Assembly: GCA_023435265.1 (NCBI GenBank)
Contig: JAEYRZ010000084.1
Coordinates: forward strand, 1-27,204
Reading direction: 5' to 3'
DNA from: Pseudomonadota bacterium
Lineage (GTDB): Bacteria; Desulfobacterota; Desulfobacteria; Desulfobacterales; Desulfosarcinaceae
DNA length: 27,204 nt
Part shown: in pieces, positions 1-7,040 of the stretch
How positions within the stretch are numbered: the stretch's first letter is position 1
Layout: every line of letters begins with the position of its first letter
Position numbers and translations under genes: made by a program
Notes under the pieces: generated by a model
Databases searched by the model: none
The model's input: only the letters and a program-made list of their open reading frames with translations
Told to the model about the DNA's origin: nothing

Positions 1-239
1 GTCCTGGGCTGCGGCACATCGGCGGGCGACCGCTTCACTGCGGGGGACCCAGGCGTTCCCGCCCGTGAAGTGGGGGCAGCCGGATCATGCCTCAGCGAAT
101 AGTAAGCCAGTATTCCGGCGCCCACCAGCAGCAGCAGCAAAAGGCTCAATCCTCCGACGATCTTGAGGAGTTGAACGGTAAGCGCCGGCACTTTCTTTTT
201 GCGACTGGTCCGCCGACGGGCTGTGCGCTTTTTAGCCAT
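1..239 (-). CDS. YibQ-like divergent polysaccharide deacetylase, N-terminus only (partial)
   Basis: The first 79 codons are present and the gene runs off the left edge. The product begins with MAKKRTARRR, a very basic cytoplasmic leader. A single hydrophobic segment follows at about residues 24-48 (an LLLLLLVGAG core), then a Pro/Ala/Ser-rich linker. This is a type II membrane-anchor or uncleaved signal-anchor layout. The catalytic domain is outside the window, so the name rests on context: in many proteobacteria the gene after an EnvC/LytM protein and a C-terminal processing protease is a YibQ-type (DUF610) divergent polysaccharide deacetylase. The ATG lies inside the end of ctp; the shared bases ATGGCTAA give an 8-nt overlap, which suggests translational coupling. 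Presence of a real gene is likely; the function is inference. Confidence 0.6.
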   Translation of the reverse strand, partial: MAKKRTARRRTSRKKKVPALTVQLLKIVGGLSLLLLLLVGAGILAYYSLRHDPAAPTSRAGTPGSPAVKRSPADVPQPR

Positions 240-1593
240 TTTGGCGGTTCTGGAAGATATCGTGGCTGATCAGGATATCCAAGGCGCGCTGAATTTGGTT
301 GTCTTTTTTAAGTTCTTCGGCCTTAAGCGGACCGGTCCGCGGATTGGGCACGGGCGCCGTTTCGGCCGGGGGTTCGGGATTCGGCGTATTTTTTTGAGTC
401 TCCGGCTTCGCTTCGGGTGCCAGGCCCGAATCGAGGTGATTGGCCAGATCCCGTTCCTTCAACCGGCGGCTTTGTTCGGCTGCGGCGGTGACGATCTGTT
501 GGGGCACAACGATGTCCGGTTCGACGCCCTTGGCCTGAATGGAGCGCCCGCTGGGTGTGTAATAACGGGCGATGGTCAGCTTGACGGCATATCCGTCGCG
601 CAGGTTTTCGATCGATTGCACCGAACCCTTACCGAATGAGGTCGTACCGAGGATCAAGGCACGTTTGTGATCCTGAAGGGCTCCGGCCACAATCTCCGAG
701 GCGCTGGCGCTTCCCCCGTTGATCAGCACCACCATGGGGTAGGTTCGAGGCTTGGCGTCATCCTTGTTTGCATTGTAGATCCGCGTATGGCGCTTCAGCC
801 GCCCCTTGCTGGTCATGATGACTCCGGATTCCAGGAAAAGATCGGAAATGCGGATCGCCTGATCCAACACCCCGCCGGGGTTATCGCGCAAATCGAGGAC
901 CAGGCCCTTCAAATTCGGCTGGCCTTCCTCCAGCGCGTTCAACGCACGCACCAGGTCGTCATAGGTGTTTTCACGGAAATGCGTCACCCATACATACCCG
1001 TAGCCGGGTTCCAAAACGATCGCCTTGACGCTGTGAATGGGGATCAGGTCGCGCACCAGATCGAAGTCCAACGGATTGGCTTCACCCTCGCGCAACACCG
1101 TGATGACCACCTTGGTTCCCTTTGGGCCGCGCATTCGTTTAACGGCGTCAGCGAGGTTTTCCGTGGGCTGGGCGTCGATCTTGGTGATCTTGTCATTGGC
1201 CTTGATGCCGGCATGGTAGGCCGGCGTGCCCTCGATCGGCGAAATGACCGTCACCATGTTGTCGCGCATGGTAATATGAATCCCGATGCCCGTGAATTCA
1301 CCCTGGGTATCGATCTGCAGTTCTTTGAATGCTTCGGGCGTCAAGAGCGACGAGTGGGGGTCGAGACTGCCCACCATGCCCTGGATGGCATCCTCGATCA
1401 GCTTTTTGGAATCGACTTCATCGACATAGTTCTTCTGGATCAGTTCGATAACGTCGGAAAAGATCTTCAGTCCTTCATAGGTCGTCTCGCGGCTGTCGGT
1501 CATGCCGCGGTACACCCCAGGCCATAGCAGTGCGGCCGCCAGCGTGACCGTGACGACGAAGGCCCAGCGAAAAGATTTGCGTGAACGTAACAT
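232..1593 (-). CDS. ctpA: C-terminal processing peptidase (S41 family, PDZ domain)
   Basis: This is a periplasmic serine protease of the S41/CtpA family that trims envelope proteins, in several bacteria including peptidoglycan hydrolases. I chose the ATG at 1593 (453 aa) because GAGGAG lies about 10 nt upstream. An in-frame ATG at 1632 would add 13 residues and overlap the upstream gene. An N-terminal hydrophobic segment (about residues 9-27) is the signal or anchor. The PDZ domain is at about residues 95-170 (TGIGIHI, SPIEGTPAYHAGI). The protease core has VLDLRDNPGG, then NGGSASASEI with the likely nucleophile Ser297. TSFGKGSVQ follows with the likely general-base Lys322. The 25-residue Ser-Lys spacing is what the family uses. 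The C-terminal 60 residues are Pro/Glu-rich. The gene sits directly after the EnvC-like gene, so it may regulate that protein or its partner amidases. Confidence 0.93.
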   Translation of the reverse strand: MLRSRKSFRWAFVVTVTLAAALLWPGVYRGMTDSRETTYEGLKIFSDVIELIQKNYVDEVDSKKLIEDAIQGMVGSLDPHSSLLTPEAFKELQIDTQGEFTGIGIHITMRDNMVTVISPIEGTPAYHAGIKANDKITKIDAQPTENLADAVKRMRGPKGTKVVITVLREGEANPLDFDLVRDLIPIHSVKAIVLEPGYGYVWVTHFRENTYDDLVRALNALEEGQPNLKGLVLDLRDNPGGVLDQAIRISDLFLESGVIMTSKGRLKRHTRIYNANKDDAKPRTYPMVVLINGGSASASEIVAGALQDHKRALILGTTSFGKGSVQSIENLRDGYAVKLTIARYYTPSGRSIQAKGVEPDIVVPQQIVTAAAEQSRRLKERDLANHLDSGLAPEAKPETQKNTPNPEPPAETAPVPNPRTGPLKAEELKKDNQIQRALDILISHDIFQNRQNG

Positions 1594-1613
1594 CAGAAAA
1601 GTACTCCTCGATT

Positions 1614-3041
1614 CTATCCCTTTTTCATCCATTGCAGCGGGTCCATGGGTTTGTCGTGATGGCGAACTTCAAAATGCAGGGCAGGACCGATGAGAGAGCC
1701 CGAATCGCCCACCGTGGCGATCACCTCATCTTTTTCCACCCGGTCGCCCTTGACCTTGAAGACTTCTTCCAGATGGGCGTAGACCGTATAATAATGATCG
1801 CCGTGATCGATGATCAGCATGTTGCCGAAACCTTTGAACCAGTTTGCGAAGACGGCATAGCCATCGCTTACGGCACGGATCGGTTCGCCCCGCTCGGCCT
1901 GGATATTGATCCCGCTTTGAAAATTGGTCACATTGTATTTTTCATCCCGGCTGGGGCCGAAAAACGTCAATACCTTACCTCTAACCGGCCAGTTGAGCAA
2001 CCCCTTGAAGGTGTCAAACGGGTTTGCGGCGGTTCCGGCCGCTCCGGCGGTGCTGTTTTGCGGTGCCGATTGCAGGTGCTGCAAGGTGGTTTCCAATTCC
2101 CGGCTTGCCTTCTGCAAATCCATTATGGCCAGGCGAGCCGACGATTTCCGGCCGCGGACCTTTTCCAAAAGCACGCTGCGCCGCTCCTGCTCGGCGCTCA
2201 ATTTGGCGATGCGCGCGTTAAGGGTCAATTCCAAAGCCCGTTTTTCAACCTTGCGGGCGTTGAGCTGTTCCAGAAGCGTTTCCAGGGTGCGCTGCTCCGT
2301 TTGCAGTTGGTCGAGCAAGGCCTCGTCCTCTCTCAGAATGCGTGAAAGCGCCGCCTGGCGGTTAATGACATCGAAAAAAGATTCGGCGGTGGCCAGCAGC
2401 TGAATGCGTCCCACCCAATTGAGCTTGTACAGGGCGATCAGCCGTTGAGACGCATAGTTTTCCCGGGCGCTGATCTCCTTTGCGTGATCGGCGCAGGCCT
2501 GTTCGATGCGTTCTAGTTCGGCGCGAAGATCCGTGAACGCCGCTTCGGCTTCGCGCACCTGACGCCGCGCCAGATCGAGTTCCTCTTCGGCGGCGTTCAA
2601 AGCAGTGATGGCTTCGCGTTCGTTACGCTCCGTTTCGGCAAGGGCCGCTTCGCTCGCCTCTAGTTCCCGCTGAATACTTTCGGCCTTGCGGTCCAGATCC
2701 TTGAGTTCCGGTTCATCCTGTTTCTGCGCCTCTACCGACCGCACCAATGCCGCGTCATCCAGGACATATCCGGTCATGCCGTCATGGATGATCTTGAGCC
2801 AGCCCTTTTCGCGCGCCTCGATGACAATACGAGTGCCTTTGCCAAGACTCAGGAGTGAAGGGAATTCCTTCCCGGGACCGGAGCGCACATTCAGTGCGTG
2901 AACCAGCACGGTGCCGGGTTCGGCAGACCAGACGGGTCCTGGATACAGCAGCAGCAAAAGCAGGAACAACGGCCGGACCGCTGTGCGGAGGATTTCAGGC
3001 ACTCCGCCCTGCGGAGCGGCTATGACGGCAGACGTGTGCAC
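1614..3041 (-). CDS. EnvC-like protein: SH3b, coiled coil, degenerate LytM (M23) domain
   Basis: This is a probable periplasmic activator of cell-wall amidases acting with FtsEX. I chose the GTG at 3041 (475 aa), 8 nt after the ftsX stop and preceded by GAGG at suitable spacing. A GTG 13 codons further in is the alternative. A leader with a poly-Leu core ends near WSA (about residue 40). An SH3b domain follows (about 43-100: LNVRSGPG, GWLKI, GYVLDD). A long Glu/Arg/Ala-rich coiled coil spans about 105-325. A LytM fold occupies about 350-470. Compared with active M23 enzymes the zinc site is damaged: the HxxxD motif reads Q375-SGI-N379, and the HLH motif reads A454-L-H456, although H423 (YAHL) remains. 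E. coli EnvC is likewise degenerate and works as an activator. Reading it as an activator rather than an endopeptidase is inference from those residues and from the ftsEX neighbours. Confidence 0.88.
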   Translation of the reverse strand: MHTSAVIAAPQGGVPEILRTAVRPLFLLLLLLYPGPVWSAEPGTVLVHALNVRSGPGKEFPSLLSLGKGTRIVIEAREKGWLKIIHDGMTGYVLDDAALVRSVEAQKQDEPELKDLDRKAESIQRELEASEAALAETERNEREAITALNAAEEELDLARRQVREAEAAFTDLRAELERIEQACADHAKEISARENYASQRLIALYKLNWVGRIQLLATAESFFDVINRQAALSRILREDEALLDQLQTEQRTLETLLEQLNARKVEKRALELTLNARIAKLSAEQERRSVLLEKVRGRKSSARLAIMDLQKASRELETTLQHLQSAPQNSTAGAAGTAANPFDTFKGLLNWPVRGKVLTFFGPSRDEKYNVTNFQSGINIQAERGEPIRAVSDGYAVFANWFKGFGNMLIIDHGDHYYTVYAHLEEVFKVKGDRVEKDEVIATVGDSGSLIGPALHFEVRHHDKPMDPLQWMKKG

Positions 3042-3049
3042 GGTGCGCC

Positions 3050-3928
3050 TCAGGGTTTCATGAATTGTTTGAGCGATATCCAGCAGCCGAGCCACCCGAC
3101 CAGAATGCCGCCCACGACGATGGCCATGCATGTTCCGATGGAAAAGAAACGGAGACTGACGAACCCCGTGGACAGATTTTCGGCAAAATGGGCGTTCAAG
3201 GCCCAGTATCCCCCCCAGAGCACGGCCAGTCCTGCCAGGGTGCCGGTGCCGCCCTGAATCATGCCCTGCAGAAAGAAGGGAATCTTGATGAAGCGGTCGG
3301 TCGCCCCCACCAGCCGCATGATTTCGATTTCGTCCCGCCGCGAATAGAGCACAAGCCGGATCGTATTGGCGACAATGAATATCGCCGCCATGAAAAAGAG
3401 CGCTCCGATGGCATACCCGGCAAGACTGAAGATGTTGATGATACTGATGAAACGCTGGATCCATTGTTCACCGTATTCAACTTCGTCAACATCCGGCAAG
3501 GCCGACATCCTTTCGGCCATAAAGCGCAGTTCCGTGCTGGTGCGTGCCGAACCTTCCAGAATCACCTCGAAAGCTTCCGGAAGCGGGTTTTCCTTCAGAT
3601 TGTCCAAGAGGGCCGAATGGTGCTGCATCTGGCTTCTAAGCCGCTCGAGCGCCTCTTCACGCGAGATGAAGCGGGTTTCCTGCACCCCGGCGATGGCCTG
3701 CAGGCGGTATTTAGTTTCCAGGCGGGCGGCCTCGCTGGTATCCTCCTTGAGATAGATCATCATGCGGATGCCCTTTTGCCAGACATTGAGGGCATCTCCG
3801 GCATTAACGAAAAACAATGCAAAGGCCGCCGCGATCAGGACCGAAAGCGCGATGGTGATCACCGCAATGGCGGTCAGAAAGCCATTGTCCAGAATATCCT
3901 TGATCGCGCGCCGAAGAAATAGATTCAT
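3050..3928 (-). CDS. ftsX: Cell division protein FtsX (permease-like subunit)
   Basis: This is the membrane subunit of the FtsEX complex, which transmits ATP hydrolysis in the cytoplasm to peptidoglycan hydrolase activators in the periplasm. The 292-aa product has the family topology. A short basic N-terminus precedes TM1 (about residues 18-43). A roughly 120-residue periplasmic loop follows, containing the typical ISREEALERL segment and a DVDEVEYGEQW segment. Three further membrane segments lie near 168-192, 217-240 and 262-285. The cytoplasmic loop after TM2 contains RRDEIEIMRLVGA, a hallmark of FtsX/MacB-type permeases. The ATG lies 12 nt after the ftsE stop, and the stop is 8 nt before the GTG of the EnvC-like gene. 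These three genes are therefore very likely one transcript. The periplasmic loop is where EnvC docks in E. coli. Confidence 0.96.
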   Translation of the reverse strand: MNLFLRRAIKDILDNGFLTAIAVITIALSVLIAAAFALFFVNAGDALNVWQKGIRMMIYLKEDTSEAARLETKYRLQAIAGVQETRFISREEALERLRSQMQHHSALLDNLKENPLPEAFEVILEGSARTSTELRFMAERMSALPDVDEVEYGEQWIQRFISIINIFSLAGYAIGALFFMAAIFIVANTIRLVLYSRRDEIEIMRLVGATDRFIKIPFFLQGMIQGGTGTLAGLAVLWGGYWALNAHFAENLSTGFVSLRFFSIGTCMAIVVGGILVGWLGCWISLKQFMKP

Positions 3929-3940
3929 TCCGATGTCGCT

Positions 3941-4630
3941 TCAAACCGGGCGGAGGGACCATACCTGCCCGTCGCGCAACTGGATCACGCGGGTGTTGCC
4001 CTTGCGGATCAGGTCACGATCGTGGGTGGCGATGATCACGGTGGCCCCGCGGGTATGAAATGTATCGAGATAGGCCATGATCAGGGCCGCCGATTCCTCA
4101 TCCAGGCTGCCGGTGGGCTCGTCCGCCAGGATGATCTTTGGATCGCCCACCACCGCCCGCGCCACGGCGACGCGCTGCTGCTCGCCTCCCGAGAGGCTTG
4201 GCGGGTAGGCCCCCATGCGATCTTCCATGTCCACCATGCGCAGCACGCTTCTGACCTTCTTTGGAATCATCCGCGGCTTACGGCCGACGGCCTCCAGCAC
4301 CAGCGCCACATTTTCGTAGACCGTTTTGGTCGGGATCAGTTTGTAATCCTGAAAAATGATACCGAATTTGCGCCGCAGGAACGGGGTGTTTTTACGGTCG
4401 ATGCGGGCCAGGTTCATTCCATCCACCAGGATCTGGCCTTCCGAGGCGCTTTCTCCAAGGTAAAGAAGGCGCAGCAGCGTCGTCTTTCCGGCGCCGCTGG
4501 GCCCGGTCACGAAGAGGAAGTCGTTCTTGCCCACATCCAGGGTGATGTCCTTGAGCGCGGACTTGGCGCCGTAGCGTTTGTGTACGTGGAACATCCGTAT
4601 GAGGGCGTCGTTGATTTGGCCTTCAGTCAT
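3941..4630 (-). CDS. ftsE: Cell division ATP-binding protein FtsE
   Basis: This is the cytoplasmic ABC ATPase of FtsEX. The 229-aa product carries all expected motifs: Walker A GPSGAGKT (43-50), Q-loop Gln94 (IIFQDYKL), signature LSGGEQQR (146-153), Walker B ILADEP (168-172 region) and switch His203 (ATHDRD). I chose the ATG at 4630. The reading frame stays open far upstream, but that extension lies antisense to pyrE and has no family similarity. The Shine-Dalgarno at this start is weak (GGACGG). An internal ATG at codon 13 (MFHVHKRYG) matches the usual FtsE N-terminus and is an alternative. It is the first gene of the ftsE-ftsX-envC-like-ctp-yibQ run and diverges from pyrE across 225 bases. 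Confidence 0.96.
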   Translation of the reverse strand: MTEGQINDALIRMFHVHKRYGAKSALKDITLDVGKNDFLFVTGPSGAGKTTLLRLLYLGESASEGQILVDGMNLARIDRKNTPFLRRKFGIIFQDYKLIPTKTVYENVALVLEAVGRKPRMIPKKVRSVLRMVDMEDRMGAYPPSLSGGEQQRVAVARAVVGDPKIILADEPTGSLDEESAALIMAYLDTFHTRGATVIIATHDRDLIRKGNTRVIQLRDGQVWSLRPV

Positions 4631-4672
4631 GTACCGTCCGTTGGCGTTCTCCAGACTTAAAAGGGCTTGCCG

Positions 4673-4701
4673 TTGACCGTCCGCCCCGTTGCTGCTATGA
4701 A
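4673..4701 (+). promoter_or_regulatory. Candidate sigma-70 promoter for pyrE
   Basis: TTGACC (4673-4678) and TATGAA (4696-4701) are separated by exactly 17 bases and point toward pyrE. Matches to consensus are 5/6 and 4/6. Transcription would begin near 4708 and give a leader of about 148 nt containing the hairpin at 4745-4793. Assignment is by pattern only. Confidence 0.45.
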
Positions 4702-4744
4702 CCGGCCAGAGGCCAGGGAGTGCTGTCACCAGTTTTCCTTGCTC

Positions 4745-4800
4745 AGCCTCCACTGCAACCAAGAAATCGGCTTCTTCCGTTCCAGTGGAGGCTTTATTAT
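4745..4800 (+). promoter_or_regulatory. Strong leader hairpin upstream of pyrE (possible attenuator)
   Basis: AGCCTCCACTG (4745-4755) and CAGTGGAGGCT (4783-4793) are perfect 11-bp inverted arms around a 27-base loop. The loop itself holds AAGAA and TTCTT, which can pair. The right arm is followed by TTTATTAT, a partial U tract. No gene ends here, because ftsE starts at 4630 and reads away. The hairpin therefore lies in the pyrE leader (or, read the other way, in the ftsE leader) and is not an end-of-operon terminator. An attenuator role is inference; the U tract is interrupted, so it may instead be a stabilising or protein-binding structure. Confidence 0.5.
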
Positions 4801-4855
4801 CTGAAAAAGGTCCTGAAAACAAGGCCTTCGTCCTATAGATGCCCGGGAGCGCGCC

Positions 4856-5410
4856 ATGAAGCAGGAACTGATCCGGCTCTTGTGCCGGAAATCGTTCAAA
4901 TACAGCGCCGAGCCGACGTTCAAACTGGTCTCCGGACGCCTGAGTCATTTCTATATCAACTGCAAACCGACCGTTCTGAGCCCCCGCGGCATGTTTCTGG
5001 CCGGTCACTTGATGTTCGATGCCGTTAGCGACCTTGCTCCCGACGGCGTAGGCGGACTGACCTTCGGCGCCGATCCCATCGCCATGGCCACTGCCTTTGC
5101 ATCGGAGCTGAAAGGTCACCCGATTCAGGCATTTTCGATCCGTAAAACGCAAAAGGATCATGGAATCGCCCGTTGGGTGGAAGGAGACCTTATGCCCGGG
5201 GCGCGCGTCGTGGTGATCGATGACGTGGCGACCACCGGCGGCTCGACCATCCAGGCCATCGAGCGCGCCCGCGAAACGGGGTTGAAGGTGGTGCGGGCGG
5301 TGGTGTTGGTGGATCGTCAGGAAGGCGGACTCGAAAATATCCGGAAGCATGTCCCGGATTCGCGGGCCTTGATCACCCGCGATGAGTTGATGGCTGAAAT
5401 GAATGCCTGA
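4856..5410 (+). CDS. pyrE: Orotate phosphoribosyltransferase
   Basis: PyrE converts orotate and PRPP to orotidine 5'-monophosphate in de novo pyrimidine synthesis, in the cytoplasm. The 184-aa product has the type I phosphoribosyltransferase layout. The PRPP-binding motif VVVIDDVATTGGST lies at 118-131. The flexible catalytic loop has Lys97, Lys100 and His102 (RKTQKDHG). The N-terminal hood contains FKLVSGRLSHFY. Length is slightly short of the 210-aa E. coli enzyme but normal for the compact bacterial form. It stands alone on the plus strand, diverging from ftsE and converging on queD, whose stop is only 17 bases away. The ATG at 4856 is preceded by GGGAG with a short spacer. Regulation may involve the leader hairpin at 4745-4793. 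Confidence 0.95.
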   Translation: MKQELIRLLCRKSFKYSAEPTFKLVSGRLSHFYINCKPTVLSPRGMFLAGHLMFDAVSDLAPDGVGGLTFGADPIAMATAFASELKGHPIQAFSIRKTQKDHGIARWVEGDLMPGARVVVIDDVATTGGSTIQAIERARETGLKVVRAVVLVDRQEGGLENIRKHVPDSRALITRDELMAEMNA

Positions 5411-5427
5411 GCGGCACGGCGATACGG

Positions 5428-5793
5428 TTACAAAATATAGGTGGCACAGGCGTCTTCCGATTCCCAGGCACTGACGCTGCTGACCTGAGTACCGCTGCCG
5501 GGGAGCCGGGACTGCAGTCGCTCGGCAATATAAACGGCGATGCGCTCCGATGACGGATTGCCGTCGAACGCATCCAGCTCATTTAAGAATTTGTGGTCCA
5601 AGTCACCGATAATCGCTTTCAGGTGGTTTTTCAATACGCCGAAATCGATCAATACACCGGCTTCATCCAGTTCTTCACCGCGTACGCAAACTTCCACCCG
5701 CCAGTTGTGCCCGTGCAGGTTTTCGCATTTTTGGGTAACCATGCGGAGCTGGTGGGCGGCGGCGAACCGGGTGCGGATTTTCAATTCAAACAT
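5428..5793 (-). CDS. queD: 6-pyruvoyl-tetrahydropterin synthase / QueD family protein
   Basis: This is a COG0720 enzyme that acts on 7,8-dihydroneopterin triphosphate; QueD makes 6-carboxy-tetrahydropterin for queuosine and 7-deazaguanine synthesis. The 121-aa product shows zinc ligands His14 (FAAAHQL), His27 and His29 (LHGHN). Catalytic Cys23 and the Asp66-His67 pair (DLDHKFLN) are present. Glu111 near the C-terminus (WESEDACATY) is the likely pterin anchor. The catalytic stretch reads C-E-N-L-H-G-H, so a Glu directly follows the Cys. As I recall, that CExxHGH form marks family members with combined queuosine and folate (PTPS-III) activity, so the symbol is provisional. It starts 5 nt after the dnaJ stop and is probably cotranscribed with it. 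No other queuosine or folate gene is in the window. Confidence 0.88.
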   Translation of the reverse strand: MFELKIRTRFAAAHQLRMVTQKCENLHGHNWRVEVCVRGEELDEAGVLIDFGVLKNHLKAIIGDLDHKFLNELDAFDGNPSSERIAVYIAERLQSRLPGSGTQVSSVSAWESEDACATYIL

Positions 5794-5798
5794 ACGCG

Positions 5799-6914
5799 TC
5801 AGTTCACGGCCTTGGCAGCCGCTCCCTTGAGGATGCTTTTGATCCTGGTAGAGAATTTGTCTTTTTCCAGTTTGGCGAACTCACGCAGCAGATTTTCCTG
5901 CTTCTTGTTCAGGTTGGTGGGGGTGCGCATGACCACCTGAACCACCTGATCGCCGTGATGACCATTGCGCAGCGAAGGAATCCCGTCACCTTTGAAGCGG
6001 AACAATTCACCGGGCTGGGTACCCTTGGGGATGTCGAGCTTTTTCTCGCCGGTCAGGGTCGGCACGCTGATCTGATCACCGAGCGCCGCCTGGACGAAGG
6101 AGATTGGAATCTGACAGTATACGTCATTGCCGTCGCGCTTGAAGAAATCATGGGGCTTGACGCTGATGAAGACGTACAGATCGCCCGGAGGGCCGCCGAA
6201 CGCGCCCGCTTCGCCCTCGCCCGAGAGGCGCAGCCGCGATCCGCTGTCCACACCTGCCGGGATTTTAACCGATACGGTTTTGTGCGCCAGAACCTTGCCC
6301 GCACCGCCGCACGCCTTACAGGGGTTGGTGATGATTTGCCCGGTGCCGCGGCACTGGGGGCATGTGGTGCGGATTGTGAAAAATCCCTGGCTGCGCCCGA
6401 CCTGGCCGCTGCCGCCGCATTGGGGGCACCGTTCGGGACGTGTGCCGGCTTCGGTGCCTTCTCCGCCGCAGCCGACGCAGTTTTCATATTTTTGCAGATC
6501 GATATTGGTTTCGAGTCCGAATGCCGCTTCCATGAAATTCAGCGCCAGATCGTAGCGCAGGTCGGCCCCGCGGCTTTGCCGCGTGCGCGAACGCTGCCGG
6601 CCGCCGAATCCGAAAAAATCCTCGAAGATATCCCCGAAACTGGAGAATATATCCTCGAAGCCGCCGAACCCTGAAAATCCGGCACCCTCAAGACCCTGGT
6701 GGCCGTATGCATTGTAGATCTGGCGTTTTTGCGGATCGCGCAGCACTTCATAGGCCTCGGCGGCTTCCTTGAACTTCTCCTCTGCGGATTTGTCATTCGG
6801 ATTGCGGTCGGGATGAAATTGAAGTGCCAATTTGCGGTAGGCGGCCTTGAGTTCTGAGTCGGATGCGTCGCGCCGGACGCCGAGGACTTCGTAGTAATCG
6901 CGTTTACCAGCCAT
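5799..6914 (-). CDS. dnaJ: Molecular chaperone DnaJ
   Basis: DnaJ is the Hsp40 co-chaperone that delivers unfolded clients to DnaK and stimulates its ATPase. The 371-aa product has every type I domain in order. The J domain (about 5-70) carries the HPD triad at 34-36. A Gly/Phe-rich region spans about 72-106. The zinc-binding domain holds four CxxCxGxG-type repeats with cysteines at 146/149, 163/166, 185/188 and 199/202. The C-terminal substrate-binding domains follow. I chose the ATG at 6914 because MAGKRDYYEVLGV is the universal DnaJ start; the frame is open 34 codons further but that part has no family match. dnaK and grpE are not adjacent. No CIRCE element is visible upstream; the divergent region shared with ubiE holds only a short palindrome at 6968-6977. 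Confidence 0.97.
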   Translation of the reverse strand: MAGKRDYYEVLGVRRDASDSELKAAYRKLALQFHPDRNPNDKSAEEKFKEAAEAYEVLRDPQKRQIYNAYGHQGLEGAGFSGFGGFEDIFSSFGDIFEDFFGFGGRQRSRTRQSRGADLRYDLALNFMEAAFGLETNIDLQKYENCVGCGGEGTEAGTRPERCPQCGGSGQVGRSQGFFTIRTTCPQCRGTGQIITNPCKACGGAGKVLAHKTVSVKIPAGVDSGSRLRLSGEGEAGAFGGPPGDLYVFISVKPHDFFKRDGNDVYCQIPISFVQAALGDQISVPTLTGEKKLDIPKGTQPGELFRFKGDGIPSLRNGHHGDQVVQVVMRTPTNLNKKQENLLREFAKLEKDKFSTRIKSILKGAAAKAVN

Positions 6915-6935
6915 AGAGTAATCGTCCGAAGGTGC

Positions 6936-6964
6936 TTGTCGTTTTCGCGTGATCTTGCTATAGG
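6936..6964 (+). promoter_or_regulatory. Candidate promoter for ubiE
   Basis: TTGTCG (6936-6941) and TATAGG (6959-6964) are spaced by 17 bases and read toward ubiE, each matching the sigma-70 consensus at 4/6. It lies in the 126-base divergent gap between dnaJ and ubiE. The palindrome CTTGCGCAAG (6968-6977) sits directly downstream and would overlap the start of the transcript. This is pattern evidence only. Confidence 0.3.
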
Positions 6965-7040
6965 CGCCTTGCGCAAGCTGGCGGGGCTTGCGGGGCGTGG
7001 CCTCTTTGAAAATCACTTCTGTAAACGATTCAGAATATTA

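Noticed and set aside
3050..3464. Long N-terminal extension of the EnvC-like frame into ftsX
   Set aside because: The extension is an out-of-frame reading of ftsX. The signal peptide begins only after the ftsX stop, where a GTG with a ribosome-binding site is found.
4631..5350. Extension of the ftsE frame upstream through pyrE
   Set aside because: The frame is open only because it is antisense to pyrE. FtsE similarity begins at about 4630-4594 and the length of 229 aa already fits the family.
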